Part shown: piece by piece, positions 27,553 to 35,957 of the stretch
How positions within the stretch are numbered: the first letter of the stretch is position 1
Layout of the letters: every line of letters begins with the position of its first letter
Assembly (NCBI GenBank): GCA_902827205.1
Contig: LR792634.1
Location: 1,302,001 to 1,366,000 of the forward strand
Reading direction: 5' to 3'
DNA: 64,000 bases
Source: Methanocaldococcus lauensis
GTDB taxonomy: Archaea; AGJL01; Methanococci; Methanococcales; Methanocaldococcaceae
Position numbers and translations under genes: made by a program
The notes under the pieces: generated by a model
Told to the model about the DNA's origin: nothing
The model's database searches: none
The model's input: only the letters and a program-made list of their open reading frames with translations

Positions 27553-27662
27553 TATAGCTTTGTACAAAAGTATCTTAAATAAAATAAGGCATTAAAGAAT
27601 TCCTTCCAAAAGGAAGGCATTCAAATTTTTCCAATGTTTATTTTATTTTGAACAAAGCTATA
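27553..27662. mobile_element. MITE-like element with 17-bp terminal inverted repeats
   Basis: A 110-bp element bounded by TATAGCTTTGTACAAAA (27553-27569) and its inverted partner (27646-27662; 16 of 17 bases match). Inside is a perfect hairpin CCTTCC-AAAA-GGAAGG (27602-27617). It encodes nothing and lies in the gap between cofE and the broken ccdA gene. The ends may belong to an insertion sequence resident elsewhere in the genome. No clean target-site duplication is visible. Confidence 0.55.
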
Positions 27663-27700
27663 TAGTTCCACTATATTAAATTTTTGCAATATTAAAAACT

Positions 27701-28349
27701 TTAGATTAGAATCCAAATTCCCAGTAGTATTAATATTGTCCCTGATATAAGATTTACTATTTTAGGATTAATTTTTGATAATATCTCTTTTCCTTCAACA
27801 CCTAAAGAGCTTAATATAATTATTGGAATACCAAAACCAATTACATAAACAAATAATGCAAAAAATCCATATAATATATCACCTTTTGTTGAAATAAATA
27901 TATGATAAAATGCTAACTAAAACTGGATCTGCACATGTATTTGCTAAAACTCCATAACAGAAACCAAATAAAAAAGAACTAAAATATTTAAATTTTCTAT
28001 TTTTATTTATCACATAAAGAGCTTTATTCCAGATTTTTCCTTTAGCACTAAAATTAAAGATTTTTATGTTATAATTTAGAATAATCAAAACTCCAAAAAT
28101 AATTGCTAAAATTCCAGCAATAAACTTTAGTCTATACAAATTAAATACTGAACCAAATAGTGAAAATAAAACACCTAAAATACTAAATATTGTTGCTAAT
28201 CCTAAAACAAAAAATAGTGACACAAAAAACCCATCTTTTTTATTATTTGATATGCTAAAAGTGTATGCAAGAGATATCGGCAAAATACTTAAAACACACG
28301 GTCCTAAAGCTGTAAAAATCCCAGATAAAAAAATTAAAAGTAAGTCCAT
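27701..28349 (-). pseudogene. ccdA: CcdA-type thiol transporter, frameshifted
   Basis: CcdA passes reducing power across the membrane to extracytoplasmic thioredoxins. The N-terminal part has the two family Cys motifs, GPCVLSILP and NTCADPVLVS, and several membrane segments, but the frame stops after 156 residues (SYIYFNKR). The missing C-terminus follows in the +1 frame: ISTKGDILYGFFALFVYV and so on to LLGIWILI at 27701. The break is a tandem AAATAAAT (27892-27899): removing one 4-bp unit restores SYISTKG. The thioredoxin-like lipoprotein just upstream is the natural partner. Confidence 0.8.
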
Positions 28350-28359
28350 ATTCTCACAT

Positions 28360-28722
28360 TTATCCCTTTAACTGTTTTGCTTTTTCTTTAATTTCTTCTG
28401 GATTATATCCAACTGTTACATCAATTATTTTTCCATCTTTTACATAAAATATTGTTGGCATAGCCCTAATTCCATATTTTTCGGCAATATCTCTATTTTT
28501 GTCGATATCTATTTTAATCACTTTATATCCTTCTTTTTCTAATTCTTCAATTGTTGGTTCTAATTTTTTACAATAGCCACACCACTCGGCAGTAAATTCT
28601 ACAATACATGTTTCATTGAAATCAAATTTTTTATTTTCTACGTTTTCATTGATATTTATACATCCACAAAATAAAATTCCAATGGAAATGAATGTTAATA
28701 TAGATAGTATGTACTTTTTCAT
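28360..28722 (-). CDS. Thioredoxin-fold lipoprotein
   Basis: A 120-residue exported thioredoxin-like protein. The N-terminus is a signal segment (YILSILTFISIGILF) ending in a lipobox-like FCGC. The fold carries the active site FTAEWCGYCKKLEP and the cis-Pro loop RAMPTIFY. It lies 10 bp upstream of the ccdA gene, with which it would form a membrane disulfide-reducing pair; if ccdA is truly broken this protein may have lost its electron source. Confidence 0.85.
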   Translation of the reverse strand: MKKYILSILTFISIGILFCGCININENVENKKFDFNETCIVEFTAEWCGYCKKLEPTIEELEKEGYKVIKIDIDKNRDIAEKYGIRAMPTIFYVKDGKIIDVTVGYNPEEIKEKAKQLKG

Positions 28723-28841
28723 TATATCACTGGTTGTGTGTGATTGTGTATTAACTATTTATCTTATTTTATATAAAACTATGTTATTAAATATTGATAA
28801 ATTTATCATAAAAATTATGTTAAAAATCTATGTGAAAACAA

Positions 28842-28879
28842 CAAAAGTTTATATACTGTAAAATCGAAAAGTTTATATA
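28842..28879 (+). promoter_or_regulatory. Tandem TATA-like boxes upstream of the TusA/DsrE gene
   Basis: AAAAGTTTATATA occurs twice, at 28842-28854 and 28867-28879, 25 bp apart. The second is preceded by TCGAAAA, so it has a full BRE/TATA look, about 85-92 bp before the ATG at 28964. This predicts either two starts or a leader of around 60 nt. Confidence 0.5.
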
Positions 28880-28963
28880 TGTGGTAGGTACATAATGTTT
28901 GTTCGTAGATAATACACAACTATGAATATCTAAAATTGTCTTATGATTATTAGGGTGGTATAA

Positions 28964-29785
28964 ATGATAAGAAAGTTTAAAGTTAAAGGGTTAAGAAGTC
29001 CATCTTTATTAATAGATATGATATTAAGTGACACAAAAGAAGGTATTTTAATAGTTGAAACTGATGGAGAAGAACAAATAAAAGATATTAAAAGCTTATT
29101 AAAGAAATACAACCTAAAATATGAAGTTGAAGGAAATACCGTTAAGATTTATGTTGGGGAAATTCAAGCAGATAAAACTATTAACGTTGTAGGAGCTACA
29201 TGTCCAGGACCAATAATGATGGTCTCTGATATGTTATCAAAAATGAAGAATGGAGAAATATTAGAGATTATCTGTGGAAAAAATGCATTAACAGATTTAA
29301 CAGAAGGATTAAAAGGAATGGGTAATGAAATAATAAAAGTTGAAGATAGAGGGGATGGTACATATAGAATATTAGTTAAAAAAGGAGAAAAGAAAGAAAA
29401 AGAAGAAAAGGCAATTACAAAAATTAACGAACTATTTATAATCAATACTACTGGAACTGGAAACGCTGAAAAGGCTTATGCAACATTCATGATGGCAGAT
29501 GTAGCCTTAAAAATGAACTTAAAGCCAACAATATTCTTAATGATGGATGGTGCAAGTTTAGCTTTAAAGGGGGAATGTGATAAAGTTAAGCATCCAGCAT
29601 TTCCAAAATTAGGAGATTTAGTTAGAGATATTCTAAAAAAAGGAGTAAAAATATATGTTTGTGAATTAAGTGCAGAGTTTAGAGGAATTAATGAAAATAA
29701 CTTAGAAGAAGGTTTTGAAATTGCAGGAGCTCCAACATTCTTAAACTATCTATCAAAACCAAATGTTAGACCTGTATGGTTATAA
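28964..29785 (+). CDS. TusA / DsrE-family sulfur relay fusion protein
   Basis: A 273-residue protein with a TusA/SirA-like domain in the middle (about 68-145), with the active-site motif GATCPGPIMMVSDMLSKMKNGE, and a C-terminal DsrE/F-like domain (LFIINTTGTGNAEKAYATFMMADVAL, then KIYVCELSAEFRGI, with the cysteine). A short N-terminal domain (RKFKVKGLRSPSLLIDMILSDT) comes first and may be another, Cys-less TusA-like unit. This suggests sulfur trafficking. The next genes in the same direction are of unknown function. Confidence 0.78.
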   Translation: MIRKFKVKGLRSPSLLIDMILSDTKEGILIVETDGEEQIKDIKSLLKKYNLKYEVEGNTVKIYVGEIQADKTINVVGATCPGPIMMVSDMLSKMKNGEILEIICGKNALTDLTEGLKGMGNEIIKVEDRGDGTYRILVKKGEKKEKEEKAITKINELFIINTTGTGNAEKAYATFMMADVALKMNLKPTIFLMMDGASLALKGECDKVKHPAFPKLGDLVRDILKKGVKIYVCELSAEFRGINENNLEEGFEIAGAPTFLNYLSKPNVRPVWL

Positions 29786-29797
29786 GTGGTGATAAAT

Positions 29798-30259
29798 ATG
29801 TCCAAAGAATATTTAAAAAAAGACGATGTTAATTTATTTTTATCTGCCTTATATTATTCAATAAATAAATCTATTGGAGAAGTTGTTGGGACTGGAGGGA
29901 TGGTTTTAGGTAGAAGAGCATCTAAGGAAATGATTAATTTCCTAAAAGATGAAGGAATATTAAAAGAAAATATGAACATTGAGGATATTAAAAATTTATT
30001 TGTTAATAAATTTGGACTATCAGAAGATCTAAAGATTGAAAATAAAGAGGATAGTGTTATATTTTATGTAATAAAACCCACACTTTCAAAGTTTTTACAA
30101 AAAATTAATGAACATAATTTAAAACCTTATATATGTCCATTTATTCATCTTCTATCATATCTATATGAAGAACTTAATAACCATAGGTTTAGATTAATGC
30201 TTGCCGATGTTCAGCAAGAATATGATACTGTAAAGCTAATATTCAAAAAGATAAACTAA
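29798..30259 (+). CDS. Uncharacterised protein, first of a tandem paralogous pair
   Basis: A 153-residue soluble protein that I do not recognise. It is about 50% identical over its length to the product at 30394-30840; the best conserved stretch is GGMVLGRRASKEMINFLKDEG. Start at ATG 29798 has GGTGAT before it. It follows the TusA/DsrE gene by 12 bp and is probably in its operon. No cysteine or metal motif stands out. Confidence 0.7.
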   Translation: MSKEYLKKDDVNLFLSALYYSINKSIGEVVGTGGMVLGRRASKEMINFLKDEGILKENMNIEDIKNLFVNKFGLSEDLKIENKEDSVIFYVIKPTLSKFLQKINEHNLKPYICPFIHLLSYLYEELNNHRFRLMLADVQQEYDTVKLIFKKIN

Positions 30260-30393
30260 ATCTCATTTTTAATTATTTAATTATCATAACCATAAACTAT
30301 ATATATTAAATGATTAGCAAATTATATATTAAATAATTAACTAACCTAAAATATTTAGAGAAATTTAACTAAAATTATAAGGGTGAATAAAAA

Positions 30394-30840
30394 ATGAGAG
30401 AGGGTGAGAATATTTTATTATCAGCATTATATTATGGAATAAACAAAGCAATTAGTGAAGTTTTAGGTCCAGGGGGAATGGTAGTTGGTAGAAGAGCATC
30501 TAAGGAAATGGTTAATTTTCTAAAAGATGAAGGAATATTAAAAGATAACATGAGTTTTGATGATATTAAAAAGTTATATGTTAATGAATTTGAATTATCA
30601 GAAGATTTATCAATAGAAGATAATGGAAAAGAGGTTATATTTACAATAATAAAACCTACTCTAACAATATATCGTGAAAAGATGAAAGACGAAAAGATTG
30701 AACCTTATGTATCACCATTTATCTATTTACTTGCTGACATTTATGAAAAAATTAATAATGGAAGATTTAAATTAACATTAAAGCAAGTTGACTCACAATC
30801 AGATAGTATAAAAGTAGTCTTTAAAAAAATAAATTGTTAA
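30394..30840 (+). CDS. Uncharacterised protein, second of a tandem paralogous pair
   Basis: A 148-residue paralogue of the preceding gene, separated by 134 bp. It shares LSALYYGINKAISEV, GGMVVGRRASKEMVNFLKDEG, IIKPTL and PFIYLL. The gap contains the near repeat ATATATTAAATGATTA / ATATATTAAATAATTA, so it may have its own promoter. Function unknown; the duplication looks old, since only about half of the residues match. Confidence 0.7.
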   Translation: MREGENILLSALYYGINKAISEVLGPGGMVVGRRASKEMVNFLKDEGILKDNMSFDDIKKLYVNEFELSEDLSIEDNGKEVIFTIIKPTLTIYREKMKDEKIEPYVSPFIYLLADIYEKINNGRFKLTLKQVDSQSDSIKVVFKKINC

Positions 30841-30861
30841 TAAAAAATGGAGGGATAATTT

Positions 30862-31194
30862 ATGGACAAAATAATCTTTTTAATATCATTATCTGTAATA
30901 TTTGGGGCGATGCTTTCAGGATTTGCTACCTTTAGATTGACAGGAATGAGGTTAATGCCACACTTTATTTCATTAATTATAGCTTTTATATTAACTTTAC
31001 TATCCCTAATAATAAATAATGACATAGTTGGATACTTAGCAATAGCTTTTCAAATATTAACGCCATTAACAATTTGTAATACAATATGTAACATATTAAA
31101 AACTCAATTTCAAAATACTGGAATATATTCTGCTCATTTGGCATTAATGGGAATGTTATTTATATTGGCATTAGGAAACTTATTTATATCTTAA
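30862..31194 (+). CDS. Small integral membrane protein
   Basis: A 110-residue protein with about four membrane segments: IIFLISLSVIFGAMLSGFA, HFISLIIAFILTLLSLII, YLAIAFQILTPLTI and LALMGMLFILALGNLFI. No known motif. It follows the paralogous pair by 21 bp, with GGAGGG before its ATG, and ends 5 bp from the convergent DUF166 gene. Function unknown. Confidence 0.7.
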   Translation: MDKIIFLISLSVIFGAMLSGFATFRLTGMRLMPHFISLIIAFILTLLSLIINNDIVGYLAIAFQILTPLTICNTICNILKTQFQNTGIYSAHLALMGMLFILALGNLFIS

Positions 31195-31199
31195 AAATT

Positions 31200-31955
31200 T
31201 TATTTATTATTTTTACTTAAAAACTCTCTTATAGCCTTTTCAACACTATTAATAGCAATGTATCCTGCCTTATGTAAAATAGTGTCATTTAATTCTTTGT
31301 CTATTTCCATACTACCTAAGCAAGGATAGTTGTGATGAGCATTAGCAATCTCTTCTTTTAAATCGTCTAAAGAAATCCCTTTTAATCTTTTAGCTATGTA
31401 GTATGTTTCTCCACAGGGAGCAGAGATTTCAACTTTAACATCTTTAATAATATTATTTTCAATATAAACAGTTAATTTTGGCTTTCCTATTCTAAAATAG
31501 TCAATAAATTCATTTATAACCTTATTGTTTTCTTTTTTTTCTAATGAGCAAAAGGGTTTCGGGTTTTCGAACTCAATATTGAGTTCGTTACAAACTCTTT
31601 TTAAATCTCTTCTTAGTGCAGGAGATAAATCATGAGGAGTTTCAGAAGGAACTATTAAGGCTTTGTAATTTTTTTCTTTTAACAATAATGGTAATTCATA
31701 CAATAGATCTTCATGCAATTGAGCTATGCAAATATCACCCTCTGGAAGATCTGGAAGATATTCATAAGGATCTTCAACAAACTCCTCATAAACATTTTCA
31801 ACAACAACATTTTTTACATCATTCTTAAAACTCCAATCTCCTCTACAATTATAACAATCTTCACAAATCCTACAAAAATCTGGCTCATTTAATAAATTTT
31901 TATAGAATTTTTCCATCCTCTCGTTTCCTTTGTGGTGAATAAATATAGCTTTCAT
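31200..31955 (-). CDS. DUF166 family protein
   Basis: A 251-residue member of DUF166, the second in the window. The shared elements are APCGETYYIAKRLKGISLDDL and NYPCLGS. The N-terminal part has an extra cysteine cluster (CRICEDCYNCRG, about 28-39) that could bind Fe-S or zinc; the paralogue at 6734 lacks it at that place. Such proteins have been labelled putative thymidylate synthase, but nothing here proves it. Confidence 0.75.
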   Translation of the reverse strand: MKAIFIHHKGNERMEKFYKNLLNEPDFCRICEDCYNCRGDWSFKNDVKNVVVENVYEEFVEDPYEYLPDLPEGDICIAQLHEDLLYELPLLLKEKNYKALIVPSETPHDLSPALRRDLKRVCNELNIEFENPKPFCSLEKKENNKVINEFIDYFRIGKPKLTVYIENNIIKDVKVEISAPCGETYYIAKRLKGISLDDLKEEIANAHHNYPCLGSMEIDKELNDTILHKAGYIAINSVEKAIREFLSKNNK

Positions 31956-32001
31956 ATCAATTCACCTAAAGATTCAAAATATTATAAATTAATAGTATAA
32001 G

Positions 32002-32760
32002 TTACAATCTATAAAATTCTTTTGCGTTTTTAAATGTTGAATTAATTATCTTTTTTTCATCAACACTAATTTTTTTCATATACAACTTAGTTCTTGGTAA
32101 TGCATATATATCTGCTTTTAAACTTCCTAAATCACTGCTTAAAATGAATTTTTTATCATAATCTTTTATAATTTCAGCCGCTTCCTCATGACTTAATTTC
32201 ATTGATGGTTGGACGGTTAAACCAACAAAAACATCCCTATCTATTAATTCTACAGTCTCTTTGTTTATGTGGTCAATCATAACCAAATCATCCTTTATTT
32301 TAACCTCATCTAATATCTTTAAAATTTCAATTAATGCCTCTTTCTTATTTTTCTCTGGCGTATGAATAATTATAGGCATTTTATAATCTTTAGCCAAAAT
32401 CAACTGCTCTCTTAAAAGATTTTTCTCATCCTCTGTTAAATAATGTAGTCCTGTCTCCCCAATGGCAACTACATTCTCATTCTCTAAAAATTCAGAAAGT
32501 TTTTTTATTAAGGGCATCCAATTCTTTGGATATCCCATAGGATGAACTCCTACTGCTACTTTAACACTAACACCAGCCATTTTGCCTCTTTTTACCTCTA
32601 AATTAATTAATCTATCCCAGTGATCTAAATAGACATCAGGAGAGCTCATTTTGTATGGGTCATGGGCACAGGTTATAATTGTTTCAATTCCACATAATGC
32701 CATTTTTTCCAAATCTTCAAAACTCCTAACATCTAAATGTGTGTGGGCATCAATCATCAT
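32002..32760 (-). CDS. TatD-related metal-dependent hydrolase
   Basis: A 252-residue amidohydrolase-fold protein. The metal ligands are DAHTHLD at the start, GETGLHY (Glu), IIHTPEKN (His), MIDHIN (His) and SSDLGSL (Asp), in TatD order. The enzyme may be a nuclease or other phosphoesterase. RBS AAGGTGA precedes the ATG pair MM. Confidence 0.82.
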   Translation of the reverse strand: MMIDAHTHLDVRSFEDLEKMALCGIETIITCAHDPYKMSSPDVYLDHWDRLINLEVKRGKMAGVSVKVAVGVHPMGYPKNWMPLIKKLSEFLENENVVAIGETGLHYLTEDEKNLLREQLILAKDYKMPIIIHTPEKNKKEALIEILKILDEVKIKDDLVMIDHINKETVELIDRDVFVGLTVQPSMKLSHEEAAEIIKDYDKKFILSSDLGSLKADIYALPRTKLYMKKISVDEKKIINSTFKNAKEFYRL

Positions 32761-32822
32761 TATTTCACCTTAAAGTTTTTAATCTAAAAAATAAAAATAA
32801 AAAAATAATTTTTGGATTTATT

Positions 32823-33164
32823 TTATTTTAGATAGAAATAGAATCTTTCATCACTTGTAAGGGCGTGTATTGTTGTCTGTCTAATTCCAAAGGTCATTCC
32901 ACATTCCTTTATAAGTTTTTTCTCTAATTCAATAGTCTCTTTTAAAATCTCTTTTATGTCTCCATCTAATTCAACTTTTATATTTGGTTTTTCTCCAATA
33001 TACATAAGGTATTTTTCATAAAGTGTCTCAACATCCTTCATTTGGCTATTTGCAATATCTTCATATAATTCATTCTTATATTCTTCTATTGATTTAAATT
33101 TACACATTAAGAAGAGTTTTATTTTATTTGAAATTATTTTCTCCATTAATTCTTTTACCTCCAT
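32823..33164 (-). CDS. Uncharacterised 113-residue protein
   Basis: A mostly helical, charged protein without a motif that I can name. Sequences such as KVELDGDIKEILKETIELEKKLIKECGMTFGIRQTTIHALTSDERFYF show a single Cys and a conserved-looking end. GGTGGAATT precedes the ATG. It lies between the TatD-like gene and the broken cupin gene on the same strand, and may share their transcript. Confidence 0.6.
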   Translation of the reverse strand: MEVKELMEKIISNKIKLFLMCKFKSIEEYKNELYEDIANSQMKDVETLYEKYLMYIGEKPNIKVELDGDIKEILKETIELEKKLIKECGMTFGIRQTTIHALTSDERFYFYLK

Positions 33165-33205
33165 AATTCCACCTTTTATAAAAAATATTTAAAAAAGAGA
33201 GAAAA

Positions 33206-33555
33206 TTATTCACACTTAATAGGTTCCTCTGGAGCATTTAATTTCTTTGGATGAGGTGCCTTTATAACAAAGAACTCTAATATATCAGAATTTAAGTTTT
33301 GGATGAGCATCTTTACATTGTATGGAATATAAACAATATTTCCTTCTTTGTAGTTGTGAGATTCCTGATTTTCTAAGGTTAAAGTCATCTCCCCCTTAAC
33401 GATTATTAAATGCACGTATGAGTTTGAGTAATGTTTGGGCATTTGATCTCCTTTTGGTAAAACTATATGGTTAATTTGAACATGCTCGGTATTGACAATT
33501 TTTTCAACAACCTTTGCTGTAGAATCTTTTTAAATTCATAAACTTTTTCTATCAT
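33206..33555 (-). pseudogene. Cupin-domain protein, frameshifted near the N-terminus
   Basis: The 78-residue open frame from an internal Met is a cupin core (HYSNSYVHLIIVKGEMTL, then YKEGNIVYIPYNVKMLIQN). Its real N-terminus lies upstream: an ATG at 33555 with GAGGTA before it reads MIEKVYEFKK and then leaves frame, while the next frame continues KDSTAKVVEKIVNTEHVQINHIV into the cupin. One base added to the run of five T (33527-33531) would restore a protein of about 116 residues. It may be a sequencing error or a real mutation. Confidence 0.75.
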
Positions 33556-33593
33556 AATATACCTCATCAAAATTTTTAAAAAATGTTAAAAAT

Positions 33594-35240
33594 TTATCCA
33601 ACTAATCTCTTAATATCTTCATCAACTGTTGAGATTGTTGAGATTCCAAACTTTTCAACTAATACTTTCACCACATTTGGTGATAGGAAAGCAGGAATTG
33701 TCGGGCCTAACACTATATTTTTAACTCCTAAGTATAGCAATGCCAATAATACAGCAACTGCCTTTTGCTCATACCATGAAATATTATAGGCTATTGGGAG
33801 TTCATTTATGTCATTTAATCCAAGGACTTCTTTCAATTTAAGAGCAATTACTGCTAATGAGTAACTATCATTACATTGCCCAGCATCCAATACCCTTGGA
33901 ATTCCATCAATGTCTCCTAAGTCTAACTTAATGAATCTGTATTTTGCACATCCACATGTTAATATTACCGTATCTTTTGGTAATTTCTTAGCAAATTCTG
34001 TATAATACTCTCTTGTTTTATGTCTACCATCACATCCAGCCATTACAACAAACTTTCTAATCTTTCCGCTTTTAACAGCTTCAATTATCTTATCTGCCAA
34101 TGCTAATACTTGGTTGTGTGCAAATCCCCCAACTATCTTACCATTTTCAAGTGGTGTTGGTGGCTTGCATTTTTTAGCATGTTCAATGACTTCTGAGAAA
34201 TCTTTAGTTCCATCTTCTTTTACAGGAATTCTCTTCAATCCTGGGTAGCCAACTTCATTAGTAACATAAACTCTATCTTTGTATGAATCTTTTGGTGGAA
34301 CTAAACAGTTTGTTGTCATGACTATTGGACCGTTAAATTTCTCAAACTCTTCTGTTTGGTGTGGCCATGAACCTCCGTAGTTTCCAACGAAATGCTCATA
34401 CTTCTTGAAGAATGGATAGTAATGTGCTGGTAACATCTCACAGTGTGTATAGACATCTACCCCTGTATCTTTAGTTTGCTCTAATAACTGCTCTAAATCT
34501 TTTAAATCATGCCCACTAATCAATATTCCTGGTCTGTCTCTAACTCCTAAATTAACTTCTGTTATTTCTGGATGTCCATAGGTTTCAGTATGTGCCTTAT
34601 CTAATAATGCCAATGTATCTACTGCATACTTTCCAGTTTCCATTGCTAAATTGAAAAGTTCATCTACATCATTGCATTCAATGAGTTTTGCCAATGCTTT
34701 AATTATAAATTTGTGGATTTCTTCATTGTTATAACCAAGATGCATTGCATGGCTTAAATAAGCCCCAATTCCCTTAATTCCATAAGTTATGAGTTCCTTT
34801 AAAGACCTTATATCTTCATTATCCTCTGCTAAAACACTAACTTCTTTTGCATTTGATAACTCTATTATGTCATTCTCATCATTATAAGTCCATGTAGCAC
34901 AGTGAGGAAGTTCTTCTTTATTTAAATTAGCTTTTTCAATAACTTTTTCTCTCAACTCTACTCCTTTCTTTATATAATCAATAACATCCATATCATCAAA
35001 ATTGACATTTGTTATTGTTACAAATAAAGCCTTTGGAATATATTCCATAACTTCATCATCTAAGTAGTTAGATTTGTTACATACATAGCATAAACCTTTT
35101 ATAGTATAAATTAACAAATCCTGAAGGTTTGCTACATTATCTTTTTTTCCACAAACTCCCACAACTGTACATCCTTCATTTCTTGCAGCCTCCTGGCATT
35201 GGAAACAGAACATCTTTGTAGGTCTTGGAGTAAATTCCAT
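33594..35240 (-). CDS. hcp: Hybrid cluster protein (hydroxylamine/NO reductase)
   Basis: Hcp, an enzyme with a 4Fe-2S-2O hybrid cluster acting in nitrosative stress. About 548 residues. The N-terminal cluster motif is CFQC-X8-C-X5-C, as in Hcp of anaerobes. Hybrid-cluster ligands lie in [41 protein letters not shown] and [10 protein letters not shown]. Start at ATG 35240 with GGTGA before it; four more residues are possible. A TTTATATAA box is found upstream. The NikR-like regulator lies just upstream on the same strand. Confidence 0.95.
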   Translation of the reverse strand: MEFTPRPTKMFCFQCQEAARNEGCTVVGVCGKKDNVANLQDLLIYTIKGLCYVCNKSNYLDDEVMEYIPKALFVTITNVNFDDMDVIDYIKKGVELREKVIEKANLNKEELPHCATWTYNDENDIIELSNAKEVSVLAEDNEDIRSLKELITYGIKGIGAYLSHAMHLGYNNEEIHKFIIKALAKLIECNDVDELFNLAMETGKYAVDTLALLDKAHTETYGHPEITEVNLGVRDRPGILISGHDLKDLEQLLEQTKDTGVDVYTHCEMLPAHYYPFFKKYEHFVGNYGGSWPHQTEEFEKFNGPIVMTTNCLVPPKDSYKDRVYVTNEVGYPGLKRIPVKEDGTKDFSEVIEHAKKCKPPTPLENGKIVGGFAHNQVLALADKIIEAVKSGKIRKFVVMAGCDGRHKTREYYTEFAKKLPKDTVILTCGCAKYRFIKLDLGDIDGIPRVLDAGQCNDSYSLAVIALKLKEVLGLNDINELPIAYNISWYEQKAVAVLLALLYLGVKNIVLGPTIPAFLSPNVVKVLVEKFGISTISTVDEDIKRLVG

Positions 35241-35434
35241 AGATTTCACCATTTCTTTTTGATTTTTTATTTCTTTTACATCTGATTATATCTTATAATT
35301 TAATTTATATAAAAAGATTTTTGATAATTTTAAATTTTATAGGAGACATAACTAGTATATATATTAATATAATCTTTTAGCATAATTATTATGAAGAAAT
35401 TCAAATAAAATTAGATAAAGTAATAAAAATAAAT

Positions 35435-35839
35435 CTAAAATATTACAATTTTATCGTAAATTTTTTTGTCAATCTTTGATATTTGTTCATAAAATTCATA
35501 AATTTTTTCTGCATCTCCCTCAACAACAAAAATTTCTACTTTTTTATTTTTTCCACAGGATGTTGTTATATATGACTGATTTATTGTTTTAACTATTTCA
35601 TTATATTCAAAATATAACTTACTCATTTTTTCCATTGACTCTTTTGTAGGAGTATATACAACTGTAATAATCCCACTGATTAACCCATCTTTATCTAAGT
35701 CATTTTCTAAAATATACTTTCTTACAGCGTCTCTTATTAATTCACTTCTACTTGAATAGCCTTTCTTCTTAACAATCTTGTCAATCTCTTTTAAAAGATA
35801 CTTTGGAAATGAGATACTAATTCTTTCAACATTAACCAT
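35435..35839 (-). CDS. NikR-like ribbon-helix-helix regulator lacking nickel ligands
   Basis: A 134-residue regulator with NikR architecture. Residues 1-50 are a ribbon-helix-helix (ERISISFPKYLLKEIDKIVKKKGYSSRSELIRDAVRKYI). The C-terminal ACT-like domain ends VEIFVVEGDAEKIYEFYEQI. In NikR the segment before it carries His, His and Cys nickel ligands (HxHxxxxxC); here it reads ITTSCGKNKK, so the histidines are absent and the Cys is displaced. It therefore probably senses something other than nickel, or a metal by another site. It is upstream of hcp on the same strand, with a gap of about 190 bp. Confidence 0.75.
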   Translation of the reverse strand: MVNVERISISFPKYLLKEIDKIVKKKGYSSRSELIRDAVRKYILENDLDKDGLISGIITVVYTPTKESMEKMSKLYFEYNEIVKTINQSYITTSCGKNKKVEIFVVEGDAEKIYEFYEQISKIDKKIYDKIVIF

Positions 35840-35957
35840 TCTTTCACGAATCTTAATTTTTTTAAGACTAATTATATTAATATTGTCTTATAAAATTTAT
35901 GCTATAACTATATATTTAAATATATGGATATATTTAAAAATAAAAATTAGAAATTAT

